Both the position numbers and the translations under genes were made by a program. Shown here piece by piece: positions 17,116 to 25,137 of a stretch of 64,000 nucleotides of DNA (positions are counted from its first letter, which is position 1; every line of letters begins with the position of its first letter). The notes beneath the pieces were generated by a model. That model worked only from the letters and a program-made list of their open reading frames with translations, searched no databases and was not told where the DNA came from. This stretch comes from Pseudooceanicola nanhaiensis (GTDB taxonomy: Bacteria; Pseudomonadota; Alphaproteobacteria; Rhodobacterales; Rhodobacteraceae), in contig NZ_JAIUZP010000006.1 of assembly GCF_020171315.1 (NCBI RefSeq), positions 310,001 to 374,000 on the forward strand, given 5' to 3'.

Positions 17116-18786
17116 ATGTATACCTATAACGAATTCGACACCGCCTTCCTTGCCGAGCGCAACCGCCAGTTCCGCGCCCAGGTCGAGCGCCGGATCGACG
17201 GTTCGCTGACCGAGGACGAGTTCAAGCCGCTGCGCCTGATGAACGGTCTCTACCTGCAACTGCACGCCTACATGCTGCGCGTGGCGATTCCCTATGGCAC
17301 GCTCTCGGGCGCGCAGATGCGCCAGCTGGCCCTGATCGCGGACCGCTGGGACAAGGGCTATGGCCATTTCACCACGCGCCAGAACATCCAGTACAACTGG
17401 CCCAAGCTGCCGGATGTGCCGGATATGCTGGACGCGCTGGCCGAGGTGCAGCTGCACGCCATCCAGACCTCGGGCAACACGATCCGCAACGTGACGGCCG
17501 ACCATTTCGCCGGGGCCGCCGCGGATGAGATCGCCGATCCCCGCCCCGTGGCCGAGCTGATCCGCCAGTGGTCCACCGACCACCCGGAATTCCAGTTCCT
17601 GCCGCGCAAGTTCAAGGTCGCCGTCACCGGCAGCCCGAACGACCGCGCCGTGACCCGCGCCCATGACATCGGCCTGCGCATGGTGCGGAACGACAAGGGC
17701 GAACCGGGCTACGAGGTGCTGGTGGGCGGTGGCCTTGGCCGCACGCCGATGATCGGCAAGGTGATCAAGGACTTCCTGCCGCAGGAAGACCTGCTGCCCT
17801 ATCTGGAAGCCATCGTCAGCGTCTACAACCTGCTGGGCCGTCGCGACAACAAGTACAAGGCGCGGATCAAGATCACCGTGCACGAGAACGGGCTGGAGAC
17901 GATCCGCGAGAAGGTGGACGCCCGCTTTGCCGAGCTGAAGCCGCTCTTCGGCGGCATCGACCAGCAGATGCTGGCGGATCTGGAGGAGCAGTTCGCGCCG
18001 CCCGCCTTCCGCAATGCGCCCACGGATGCCTTCGACGCCGCCTATGCCGCCGATCCCGTCTTCCGCGCGTGGAGCGACACGAACCTGACCAAGCACAAGG
18101 CCGAGGGCTATGCCATCGTCTCCGTCAGCCTGAAGAAACCGGGCGAGACGCCGGGCGATGCGACCTCGGACCAGATGCGCGTTCTGGCGGATCTTGCCGA
18201 ACGCTATGGCCATGACGAGTTGCGCATCAGCCACGAGCAGAACGTGATCCTGCCCCATGTGCACCGCTCGGACCTGCCCGCGCTGCACGCGGCGCTGAAG
18301 GCGGCCGATCTGGCCACCGCCAACATCGGTCTGGTCAGCGACATCATCGCCTGCCCCGGCATGGACTACTGCGCCCTTGCCACCGCCCGGTCGATCCCGG
18401 TCGCGCAGGAGATCGCCACCCGTTTCGAAGAGCTGAAGCTGGCCCATGAGATCGGCCCGCTGAAGATCAAGATCTCGGGCTGCATCAACGCCTGCGGCCA
18501 CCACCACGTGGGTCACATCGGGATCCTCGGGCTGGACCGCGCAGGGGTCGAGAACTACCAGATCACCCTCGGCGGTGACGGCACCGAGGACGCGGCCATC
18601 GGCCAGCGGACCGGGCCGGGCTTTGCCTATGACGAGATCACCGACGCGATCGAGCGCATCCTGCTGACCTATCTGGAGATCCGCGACGGCGAGGACGAGA
18701 CCTTCCTGCAGACCTATCGCCGCGTGGGGGCCGAGCCCTTCAAGGACGCGCTCTACCCGGCAGAGGCCAAGGCGAATGCAGCCTGA
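17116..18786 (+). CDS. cysI: Sulfite reductase hemoprotein (nitrite/sulfite reductase family)
   Basis: Reduces sulfite to sulfide with six electrons at a siroheme-[4Fe-4S] centre. 556 residues in two duplicated ferredoxin-like/siroheme halves. Cluster ligands are Cys413 and Cys419 (ACPGMDYCALATARS) and Cys456 and Cys460 (SGCINACGHHHVGHIG). GHFTTRQNIQYNWPKL and RISHEQNVILPHV carry substrate and siroheme contacts. Nitrite reductases share this fold, but the cysG/cysH neighbours favour sulfite. Electrons probably come from ferredoxin and Fpr, because no flavoprotein subunit CysJ is present. Confidence 0.94.
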   Translation: MYTYNEFDTAFLAERNRQFRAQVERRIDGSLTEDEFKPLRLMNGLYLQLHAYMLRVAIPYGTLSGAQMRQLALIADRWDKGYGHFTTRQNIQYNWPKLPDVPDMLDALAEVQLHAIQTSGNTIRNVTADHFAGAAADEIADPRPVAELIRQWSTDHPEFQFLPRKFKVAVTGSPNDRAVTRAHDIGLRMVRNDKGEPGYEVLVGGGLGRTPMIGKVIKDFLPQEDLLPYLEAIVSVYNLLGRRDNKYKARIKITVHENGLETIREKVDARFAELKPLFGGIDQQMLADLEEQFAPPAFRNAPTDAFDAAYAADPVFRAWSDTNLTKHKAEGYAIVSVSLKKPGETPGDATSDQMRVLADLAERYGHDELRISHEQNVILPHVHRSDLPALHAALKAADLATANIGLVSDIIACPGMDYCALATARSIPVAQEIATRFEELKLAHEIGPLKIKISGCINACGHHHVGHIGILGLDRAGVENYQITLGGDGTEDAAIGQRTGPGFAYDEITDAIERILLTYLEIRDGEDETFLQTYRRVGAEPFKDALYPAEAKANAA

Positions 18787-18796
18787 GGGGATCACC

Positions 18797-19579
18797 ATGC
18801 CACCACTGGACAAGCCACTGGAGGTGCCGGACGATCCGGCCCTCGGCGCCAAGTTGCGTGAGCAGCAGGCGAAGGTGGATGCGCTGAACCTGCGCTACAA
18901 GCACCACGGGGCGACGGCGGTCATCGACAAGGCGCTTCAGGATGCGGATGCGGGCAATCTCGCCCTCGTCTCCTCCTTCGGGGCCGAGTCGGTCGTGCTG
19001 CTGCACCTCGTGTCGGTGGTCGACCGGAGCACGCCGGTGATCTTCATCGACACCGAGATGCTGTTCACCGAAACGCTGGTCTACCAGACCGAGGTGGCCG
19101 AGCGTCTGGGCCTGAAGGACATGCGCATCATTCGCGCCGCCGAGGCCGAGATCGCCGCAGGCGACCCGGATGGAACGCTGCACCTGCGCGACACCGATGC
19201 CTGCTGTGCCCTGCGCAAGACGCAGCCTCTGCAACGGGCGCTGCAGGGGTTCGACGGCTGGTTCACCGGCCGCAAGCGGTTCCAGGGCGCAACCCGGGAA
19301 ACGCTGGACTTCTTCGAGGTCGACGGGCCGGACCGGATCAAGGTCAACCCGCTGGCCCACTGGGCGCCGGAGGACATCCGCGCCTACATGGACGAGAACC
19401 GCCTGCCGCGCCATCCGCTGGTCGCCAAGGGCTATCCCTCGATCGGCTGCGCGCCCTGCACCTCGCCCGTGAAGGAAGGTGAAGATCAGCGCGCAGGCCG
19501 TTGGAGAGGAACACAAAAAGAGGAATGCGGCATCCATTTCGTGAATGGCCGCATGGTACGGATCGGAGCCGGACAATGA
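18797..19579 (+). CDS. cysH: Phosphoadenylyl/adenylyl-sulfate reductase (Fe-S type)
   Basis: Makes sulfite from activated sulfate using thioredoxin. 260 residues. The PP-loop SSFGAESVVLLHLV binds the nucleotide. The Cys pairs CC (136-137) and CxxC (218, 221; IGCAPCTSPV) mark the [4Fe-4S] type that prefers APS over PAPS, and KEECGIH carries the catalytic Cys244. ATG at 18797 is preceded by GAGGGG; an in-frame ATG at 18776 would overlap cysI and has no such site. It overlaps the DUF934 gene by four bases. Confidence 0.94.
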   Translation: MPPLDKPLEVPDDPALGAKLREQQAKVDALNLRYKHHGATAVIDKALQDADAGNLALVSSFGAESVVLLHLVSVVDRSTPVIFIDTEMLFTETLVYQTEVAERLGLKDMRIIRAAEAEIAAGDPDGTLHLRDTDACCALRKTQPLQRALQGFDGWFTGRKRFQGATRETLDFFEVDGPDRIKVNPLAHWAPEDIRAYMDENRLPRHPLVAKGYPSIGCAPCTSPVKEGEDQRAGRWRGTQKEECGIHFVNGRMVRIGAGQ

Positions 19580-19962
19580 GCGTGATCGTGACCGACAAGG
19601 GCTTTGCCCCCGAAGACTGGACCGAAGGGTTCGAAGCGGAAGGCGTGCTGGACCTGCCCTCCGACACCGACCCGCAGGCGGTCGAGTTCGATGCAGCCAC
19701 CCGGCTGATCCGCGTGGCCTTCCCTTCCTCGGCCGATGGCCGGGGCTTCACCATCGCCCGCCAGCTGCGCCTGCGGGGCTACACCGGCCGCCTGCGGGCT
19801 GCCGGCCACGTCATCGCCGACCAATACGCCATGGCCCGCCGCTCGGGCTTTGACGAGGTCGAGATCGACGAAAGCCTCGCCGCACGCCAGCCCGAATCCC
19901 AGTGGGTCTTCCGCGCCGATTGGCGCGCCCATGACTATCAGTCGCGGCTGCGCGCCGGCTGA
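19576..19962 (+). CDS. DUF934 domain-containing protein
   Basis: A 128-residue DUF934 protein, a constant companion of cysH/cysI in proteobacteria. FTIARQLRLRGYTGRLRAAGHVIADQYAMARRSGFDEVEI is the family signature. It begins inside the cysH stop (ATGA). Its function is not established; a role in oxidoreduction or assembly during sulfate assimilation is suggested by gene order. It has no signal, membrane helix or cysteine. Confidence 0.9.
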   Translation: MSVIVTDKGFAPEDWTEGFEAEGVLDLPSDTDPQAVEFDAATRLIRVAFPSSADGRGFTIARQLRLRGYTGRLRAAGHVIADQYAMARRSGFDEVEIDESLAARQPESQWVFRADWRAHDYQSRLRAG

Positions 19963-20021
19963 GACGCTGGATTATTTGAACACGAACGAGTAAGGACGGG
20001 ATACTCCTCCCGCAATTTGCC

Positions 20022-20855
20022 ATGACCGAGACCGCCGTGACCGAACAGCAGACCAATGTCCCCAAGGTGCCCACCCTGCCGAACGCAGAGACGATCACCG
20101 ACGTGAAGCACTGGACCGACCGGCTCTTCTCCTTCCGGGTGACCCGCCCCGCCAGCCTGCGCTTCCGCTCGGGCGAATTCGTGATGATCGGCCTGATGGG
20201 CGACAACGGCAAACCGCTGCTGCGCGCCTATTCCATCGCCTCGCCCTCCTGGGACGAGGAGCTGGAGTTCTATTCGATCAAGGTGCCGGACGGGCCGCTG
20301 ACCTCGAAACTGCAGCACATCCAGGTGGGAGACCAGATCATCCTGCGGCCCAAGCCCGTGGGCACGCTGGTCCATGACGCGCTGCTGCCCGGCAAGCGGC
20401 TGTGGTTCTTTGCCACCGGCACCGGCTTTGCGCCCTTCGCCTCGCTGCTGCGCGAGCCGCAGACCTACGAGGATTACGACGAGGTGGTGATCACCCACAC
20501 CTGCCGCGAAGTGGGTGAGCTGGCCTATGGCGCGCAGCTGATCGAGGACATCAAGAACGACGAGCTGCTGCACGAGCTGATCGGCCCGGATTTCCACAAG
20601 AAGATCCGCTACTACCCGACCACGACCCGCGAAGAGAGCCCCAAGATGGGCCGCATCACCGACCTGATGCGCTCGGGCGAGGTCTTTGCCGATCTCGGCA
20701 TCGACCCGATCAACCCCGAGAGCGACCGCGCCATGGTCTGCGGCAACCTCGCCTTCAACCTCGAGATCAAGGAGCTTCTGGAAGGCTACGGTCTGGAGGA
20801 AGGGGCGAATTCCGCACCCAAGCAATACGTGGTCGAGAAAGCCTTCGTCGACTGA
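20022..20855 (+). CDS. fpr: Ferredoxin--NADP reductase
   Basis: A 277-residue FAD enzyme moving electrons between NADPH and ferredoxin. The FAD motif LRAYSIASPSWDEELEFYSIKV (RxYS), the phosphate segment PLTSKLQHIQVGD, the NADP loop FFATGTGFAPFASLLR, and the late MVCGNLAFNLEIKELL are as in bacterial subclass I Fpr; the C-terminus ends with a short extension. It is the last gene of the sulfite operon and the likely source of reductant for CysI. No clear ribosome site precedes ATG 20022; GTG at 20037 is an alternative. A strong terminator follows. Confidence 0.93.
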   Translation: MTETAVTEQQTNVPKVPTLPNAETITDVKHWTDRLFSFRVTRPASLRFRSGEFVMIGLMGDNGKPLLRAYSIASPSWDEELEFYSIKVPDGPLTSKLQHIQVGDQIILRPKPVGTLVHDALLPGKRLWFFATGTGFAPFASLLREPQTYEDYDEVVITHTCREVGELAYGAQLIEDIKNDELLHELIGPDFHKKIRYYPTTTREESPKMGRITDLMRSGEVFADLGIDPINPESDRAMVCGNLAFNLEIKELLEGYGLEEGANSAPKQYVVEKAFVD

Positions 20856-20907
20856 AGACAAGAGGCCCGGACCGGGTCCGGATGCCTCGACCGACACGAA
20901 AAACCAG

Positions 20908-20938
20908 AGCCGTTCCCGCCCCGGGAGCGGCTTTCTTC
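20908..20938 (+). terminator. Rho-independent terminator after fpr
   Basis: An 11-bp stem, AGCCGTTCCCG / CGGGAGCGGCT with one G-U pair and loop CCC, is followed by TTTCTTCT. It lies 53 bases after the fpr stop and ends the sulfite assimilation operon. Confidence 0.85.
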
Positions 20939-21067
20939 TGCCCGGCACCGGCCGCCGCTTGGCACAGCCCATCGAATTCCCGCGGAACCGTCTTTCCAGC
21001 TTGAAAGTTTAGCCCGTGGAGACTACCTTCTCGCCTCAATTCCAGTCACCATCGAAGGACGAATAAA

Positions 21068-21613
21068 ATAGCTCGCAGACCTCATAATGCGCCCCCGACG
21101 CGCGACAATGGCCCCCGTGTTAACGACCGTATCCGTGCGCCCGAAATTCGGCTGATTGGCGCGGAAGGCGAAAACGTCGGTGTGGTTCCCCCGGCACGTG
21201 CCCTCGCCATGGCGGAAGAAGCTGGCCTCGATCTGGTCGAAATCTCCCCCAATGCGGTCCCGCCGGTCTGCAAGATCATGGATTTCGGCAAGTTCAAATA
21301 CGAACAGCAGAAACGCGAATCCGAAGCCCGCAAGAAGCAGAAGACGATCGAGGTGAAGGAGGTGAAGTTCCGCCCCGGCACCGATGTGCACGACTATCAG
21401 GTCAAGATGCGCAACGTCCTCAAGTTCCTTGAAGGCGGCGACAAGGTGAAGATCACCCTGCGCTTCCGCGGCCGCGAGATGGCGCACCAGAACCTCGGCC
21501 GTGAGCTTCTGGAACGCGTTGCAGAGGACGTGAAGGAAGTCGGCAAGGTCGAGAACATGCCGAAGATGGAAGGCCGCCAGATGGTCATGATGATCGGGCC
21601 GAGCGCGAAGTAA
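21068..21613 (+). CDS. infC: Translation initiation factor IF-3, ATA start
   Basis: Binds the 30S subunit and rejects non-canonical start codons. The frame gives the conserved N-terminus [20 protein letters not shown] (residues 2-21), then [18 protein letters not shown], the linker [16 protein letters not shown] and the C-domain [14 protein letters not shown]. Translation must begin at or before ATA 21068 to include this block; AAGGAC lies seven bases upstream, and no ATG, GTG or TTG lies in frame between. This gives 181 residues, the normal length. Non-AUG infC starts (AUU in E. coli) allow autoregulation. Starting at GTG 21182 would delete the N-domain. Confidence 0.93.
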   Translation: MARRPHNAPPTRDNGPRVNDRIRAPEIRLIGAEGENVGVVPPARALAMAEEAGLDLVEISPNAVPPVCKIMDFGKFKYEQQKRESEARKKQKTIEVKEVKFRPGTDVHDYQVKMRNVLKFLEGGDKVKITLRFRGREMAHQNLGRELLERVAEDVKEVGKVENMPKMEGRQMVMMIGPSAK

Positions 21614-21635
21614 GCGCTGCCCGCCATCTCCAAGC

Positions 21636-21661
21636 AAGGCCCGGCATCGTCCGGGCCTTTT
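21636..21661 (+). terminator. Rho-independent terminator after infC
   Basis: A perfect 9-bp stem AAGGCCCGG-CATCGT-CCGGGCCTT ends in TTTT. It lies 22 bases after the infC stop and before the palindromic repeat island. Confidence 0.88.
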
Positions 21662-21700
21662 GCATGTCTGGCCCCCCGCACCATCGCCCGCGTGGGGCAC

Positions 21701-21745
21701 CCAAGAATTTTCGAAAATTCTTGGCAAAATTTTTCGAAAAATTTT
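21701..21745. repeat. Double AT-rich palindrome
   Basis: The 24-base palindrome of 10951 and 14954 recurs (21701-21724), followed by C and AAAATTTTTCGAAAAATTTT (21726-21745). The second half carries a symmetric pair of changes (C to T and G to A), so the palindrome is kept by compensation. It lies in the infC(+)/coxS(-) convergent junction. Confidence 0.86.
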
Positions 21746-21808
21746 GGCCGCGTGGGGGTGCGGGATGGGCCCGGTCAACGGGGATCACACCCTCTCCGCT
21801 GGCGCTAT

Positions 21809-21916
21809 CCGGAAAATTCGAATTTTCCGGTCCGGACTTTTCGAAAAGTCCGGGGGGCTCTGCCCCCTTGGCCCCTGCGGGGCCAATTCCCCCGGAGGAT
21901 TTCGGGAAAGATGAAG
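21809..21916. repeat. Train of palindromes, second full copy
   Basis: The same block order as 15062-15168: a 22-base palindrome around AAAATTCGAATTTT (21809-21830), CCGGACTTTTC and complement (21832-21853), GGGGGC-TCT-GCCCCC (21853-21867), TTGGCCCC-TGC-GGGGCCAA (21868-21886), then CCCCCGGAGGATTTCGGGAA and GATGAAG. Loops differ while stems are kept. Confidence 0.88.
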
Positions 21917-21968
21917 GGCGCCGAAGCGCCCCAGTCTTTTCCGTCGTAGCCTCGCGCCGAGGTGGGTC

Positions 21969-22454
21969 TCAGGCGGGCATCAGCTCTGCCACGTCCTGCC
22001 CGGAGGCGGCGTAGATCGCCTTGACGATATTGTGGTAGCCGGTGCAGCGGCAGATATTGCCGTGCAGATGGTGCCGGATCTCGGCCTCGGTGGGCTTGGG
22101 GTTGGCCTTCAGCAGCGATTCCGCCGCCATGATCATCCCCGGCGTGCAGAAGCCGCACTGCAGCCCGTGGTGTTCCTTGAAGGCGGCCTGCACCGCGCTC
22201 AGCTCGCCCTCGGGGCTGGCGATCCCCTCGATCGAGGTGACGTCCGCGCCCGCAGCCTCGACCGCGAACATGGTGCAGCTCTTCACCTGAAGCCCGTCCA
22301 CATGCACCGTGCAGGCGCCGCACTGCGAGGTGTCGCAGCCCACATGGGTGCCGGTCAGGCCGAGGCTGTCGCGCAGGAACTGCACCAGAAGGGTGCGGTT
22401 CTCGACCTCACCCGAAACCTCATTCCCGTTCACTGTCATCGAGATCGTCGGCAT
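21969..22454 (-). CDS. CoxS-like [2Fe-2S] subunit of a molybdenum hydroxylase
   Basis: A 161-residue protein of the xanthine oxidase/CO dehydrogenase small-subunit family. It carries two [2Fe-2S] sites: the plant-type [16 protein letters not shown] with a fourth Cys in VKSC, and the helical site [11 protein letters not shown] plus [16 protein letters not shown]. It would pass electrons from a Mo-cofactor large subunit to a flavin subunit. Neither CoxL nor CoxM is adjacent; the gene is followed by the infC repeat island. AGGAAGGAC precedes the ATG. The substrate (CO, an aldehyde or another compound) cannot be told. Confidence 0.93.
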   Translation of the reverse strand: MPTISMTVNGNEVSGEVENRTLLVQFLRDSLGLTGTHVGCDTSQCGACTVHVDGLQVKSCTMFAVEAAGADVTSIEGIASPEGELSAVQAAFKEHHGLQCGFCTPGMIMAAESLLKANPKPTEAEIRHHLHGNICRCTGYHNIVKAIYAASGQDVAELMPA

Positions 22455-22567
22455 GGCGTCCTTCCTGGTGGTCTTGCTGCGCCTCAGCGGCTCTTTCGGC
22501 GCGAGTAAATCACCCCCGCCCGGGAAGGGAAAGGGGGCCGGGTGAATTCTGTGCCCGGCGCAGGCAT

Positions 22568-23581
22568 TCAGTCGCGGCGTCGCCTCGGATGCGGGCGCGT
22601 GGGGATTTCCTTCAGGAGGCCCCCTACCCCCATGGCCGCGATCTCGGCGTCACCCGTGGGAATGCCGCAGGCCAGCCGCGACAGCACCCAGTCGGCGCCG
22701 TTCAGCGCGGGCGAGCGGGCACAGCCCGGCAGGCCGATCACGTCCCGGCCCTGCAGCCGTCCCAGCACCAGCAGGTTGCCGGGATCGACGGGCATGCCGA
22801 AGCGCTCCACCGTGCCACCTGCCGCGCGGATCGCGGCCGGCACCACGTCGCCGGAATCGGAGGTGGCAGAGGCCGTCAGCACGAGGATCAGGTCATAGCG
22901 GTCCGCATCGCGCAGGTCCCCGAGCGCCTGCGCCAGCGGATCGCGCCGGTGCGGCACGGTTTCCACATGCTCCAGCGTCATGTCGAGCGCCGCGAGACGA
23001 TCGCGGATCGCAGGCAGGCCCGCCTCGCCCGCGCCGCCGGGGATCTCGGTCACCACGAGGGCGGCGGTCTTCAGCACGGGCCGGTGAAGGTGCAGCGTGC
23101 GGTGGCCCTCCAGCAGCACCTCCGCCGCATCAAGGGAGGCCTCGGAGACGGCGTAGGGGATGATCTTGATCGTCGCCACCATGCGCCCCGCCTCCATCTG
23201 CTGGTGCCGGGGCACCGTGGCGAGGGTGATCATCGGATCGATCCGGTTCAGCGCCGTCAGACGGGGGGCGTCCAGCTCCACCACGCCCGGGCCAGCGGCC
23301 AGCAGGTTCACCCGCCCCGTGGTAGCCCGGGTCAGCGTCAGCCCTGCCGCCTGCGGATCGGGCACGAGGGCCACTGCCAGACGGGTGGCGGCTTCGTCTT
23401 CGTGGATCTCCCCCGGTTCGGGGCGCGCGACGATCACCTCGGCAAGGCCCGCCTCCCGCAACCGGTCCATCTCCTGCGCGCCGATCCACTGCCCCTTGCG
23501 CAGGCGGCCCTGCGGCGTGGCCACGGAATGGGCAAGGATCGCGCCCTCGGCCTGCGCCAGCGGGACCGGGCCGAACTTCAC
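22568..23581 (-). CDS. Molybdopterin-binding protein (MoCF domain)
   Basis: A 337-residue protein with an N-terminal segment, [18 protein letters not shown], seen in Mo-cofactor proteins near hydroxylase genes. A MoaB/Mog-like domain covers about residues 165-310 ([52 protein letters not shown]). It may bind or modify molybdopterin, for instance during cytidylylation. The GTG start overlaps the xdhC stop (GTGA, 23578-23581). The C-terminal MobA-like domain found in some relatives is absent. Operon position supports maturation of a Mo hydroxylase. Confidence 0.82.
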   Translation of the reverse strand: MKFGPVPLAQAEGAILAHSVATPQGRLRKGQWIGAQEMDRLREAGLAEVIVARPEPGEIHEDEAATRLAVALVPDPQAAGLTLTRATTGRVNLLAAGPGVVELDAPRLTALNRIDPMITLATVPRHQQMEAGRMVATIKIIPYAVSEASLDAAEVLLEGHRTLHLHRPVLKTAALVVTEIPGGAGEAGLPAIRDRLAALDMTLEHVETVPHRRDPLAQALGDLRDADRYDLILVLTASATSDSGDVVPAAIRAAGGTVERFGMPVDPGNLLVLGRLQGRDVIGLPGCARSPALNGADWVLSRLACGIPTGDAEIAAMGVGGLLKEIPTRPHPRRRRD

Positions 23582-24546
23582 GCCTGCCCCTTGCGCAGCA
23601 CCGCGATCATCTCGGACAGGATCGACACGGCGATCTCCGACGGGCCGGCCGCCCCGATGTCGAGGCCGATGGGCCCGTGGATGCGGGCGATCTGCCCCTC
23701 GGTGAAGCCCCGCGCCGTCAGCCGCTCGACCCGCTTGGCATGGGTCCGCTTCGAGCCGAGCGCGCCGATGTAATAGACCTCTGCCGCCAATGCGGCCTCC
23801 AGCGCCGGATCGTCGATCTTGGGATCGTGGGTCAGCAGCACGAGCGCGGTGCGCGGGTCGAGGCCAAGGGCCGCGACGGCCTCGTCGGGCCAGTCCTCGC
23901 GGATCTCCTCCCCCGGGAAGCGGGCCGCGGCGGCGAAGGCCGGGCGCGGGTCGACGATGACCGGGTCAAAGCCCGCAATCCGCGCCATCGGCACCAGCGC
24001 CTGCGCGATATGCACCGCGCCCACCACGATCAGCCGCAGCGGCGGGTTGTGGATCGCGACGAAACGCCCGTCCTCCTCGAAGCCGGAGCGGTCCATCCGG
24101 AAGCGTTCGGCAAAGCCCGCGCCGGTCAGCTCTCGCGCGCCGGTGGCGGGGTCGATGACATAAGCGCGCGGCTTGCGGGCGGCGCGGGCGGCGACCAGAT
24201 CGGCCAGCATCGCCTCGGGCAAGGCCTGCCCCACAGGCTCCACGAGGATGCGGATGGTGCCGCCACAGGCCAGCCCCACGGCAAAGGCATCCCCGTCGCT
24301 CACGCCGTATTCCAGCATCCGGTGGCCGCCGTCCTCCAGCGCGTCCAGTGCCTCGGTTACCACGGCGCCCTCGACACAGCCGCCCGAGACGGAGCCCGCG
24401 ATTTCGCCCTCGCCGCTGACGGCCAGCTGGGCCCCCACCCGGCGCGGGGCCGAGCCCCAGGTTTCCACCACGGTCGCAAGCGCCGCGCCCTTGCCGGCGC
24501 GATGCCATGCCAGTGCCTGTTCGGGGATGTTGTCGAAACGGTCCAT
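23578..24546 (-). CDS. XdhC/CoxF family Mo-cofactor maturation protein
   Basis: A 322-residue XdhC-family protein, which binds and sulfurates/inserts Mo-cofactor into molybdenum hydroxylases. Seen: the N-terminal ALATVVETWGSAPRRVGAQLAV and GSVSGGCVEGAVV, then a Rossmann-like C-terminal domain with LIVVGAVHIAQALVPMARIAGFDPVIVDPRPAFA and YYIGALGSKRTHAKR. GGAGG precedes the ATG at 24546. First gene of a unit with the molybdopterin-binding protein and CoxS. The 590 bases upstream hold no gene. Confidence 0.93.
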   Translation of the reverse strand: MDRFDNIPEQALAWHRAGKGAALATVVETWGSAPRRVGAQLAVSGEGEIAGSVSGGCVEGAVVTEALDALEDGGHRMLEYGVSDGDAFAVGLACGGTIRILVEPVGQALPEAMLADLVAARAARKPRAYVIDPATGARELTGAGFAERFRMDRSGFEEDGRFVAIHNPPLRLIVVGAVHIAQALVPMARIAGFDPVIVDPRPAFAAAARFPGEEIREDWPDEAVAALGLDPRTALVLLTHDPKIDDPALEAALAAEVYYIGALGSKRTHAKRVERLTARGFTEGQIARIHGPIGLDIGAAGPSEIAVSILSEMIAVLRKGQA

Positions 24547-25137
24547 CTGCGCCTCCGGGGGACGGGAGAATATCGCGACAGGTCTAGCACATGGGCCGGG
24601 GATGTCTGCCCCCAAGGGGTGCGGGTAGGCCCTGCGCCCTGTGCGCCGGTGCGGCCCCGCGGCGTCCTGTTCCGCGTGGCGCTTCGATGCAAACGGACAG
24701 GGCCACCGACAGAGACCCGGACGCAGAGTGCCACAGAGAGAAACGGACAGAAGACTGGTGTCGGGCCCACGGGCACCGGCCCACACGCGCCGCGAGGGAC
24801 GCGGGTGTCACCGGATTGCCCCCTCTGATGAGGCGCCCCTTCCCTGGTTGCCAGGGAGGCCTTGGGGATGCGGGAAGAGGCGCTGATCCCCCCATGCGCG
24901 CGTTGCGGAACGGCATGGAAAAGATCTGGAACAGGGCGTGGAGGCCGGTTCTGCGTGTTGGGTCACAGACCGTCAAAACGCTCCATTCGGGCCCGAATAT
25001 ACACCCTGCACCCGCAATCGCGAAGTGGACACTTGTGTCAGATGCAGGAAGGGCCGCCCGGTTTCGGGCGGCCCTTTTGATGCGATTGCGCGTCAGTCAC
25101 GCGGTGTGGCCGCGCAGAAGGATAGCCGACAGGATCG
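24547..25137. other. Gene-free 591-base region between xdhC and ompA-like gene
   Basis: Several open frames cross here but none has family resemblance, a ribosome site or sensible composition. It holds the xdhC leader, GACAC-TT-GTGTC dyad (25028-25039) and a strong hairpin at 25051-25078 whose T-run faces the plus strand. An unannotated small RNA read rightward is possible. Confidence 0.5.
25051..25078. terminator. Strong terminator hairpin, T-run on plus strand
   Basis: A perfect 10-bp stem GGGCCGCCCG-GTTT-CGGGCGGCCC is followed by TTTT on the plus strand. On the minus strand it lies 60 bases beyond the ompA-like stop and is followed by TTCC. It probably ends that gene, but the better U-run serves a rightward transcript with no annotated gene. 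Confidence 0.75.

Noticed and set aside
16690-18852. 720-codon minus-strand frame opposite cysI.
   Set aside because: Exact antisense of a strongly conserved gene, with no motif or ribosome site.
21182-21613. GTG 21182 as the infC start.
   Set aside because: It would remove the conserved N-terminal block and has no ribosome site; ATA 21068 restores normal length.
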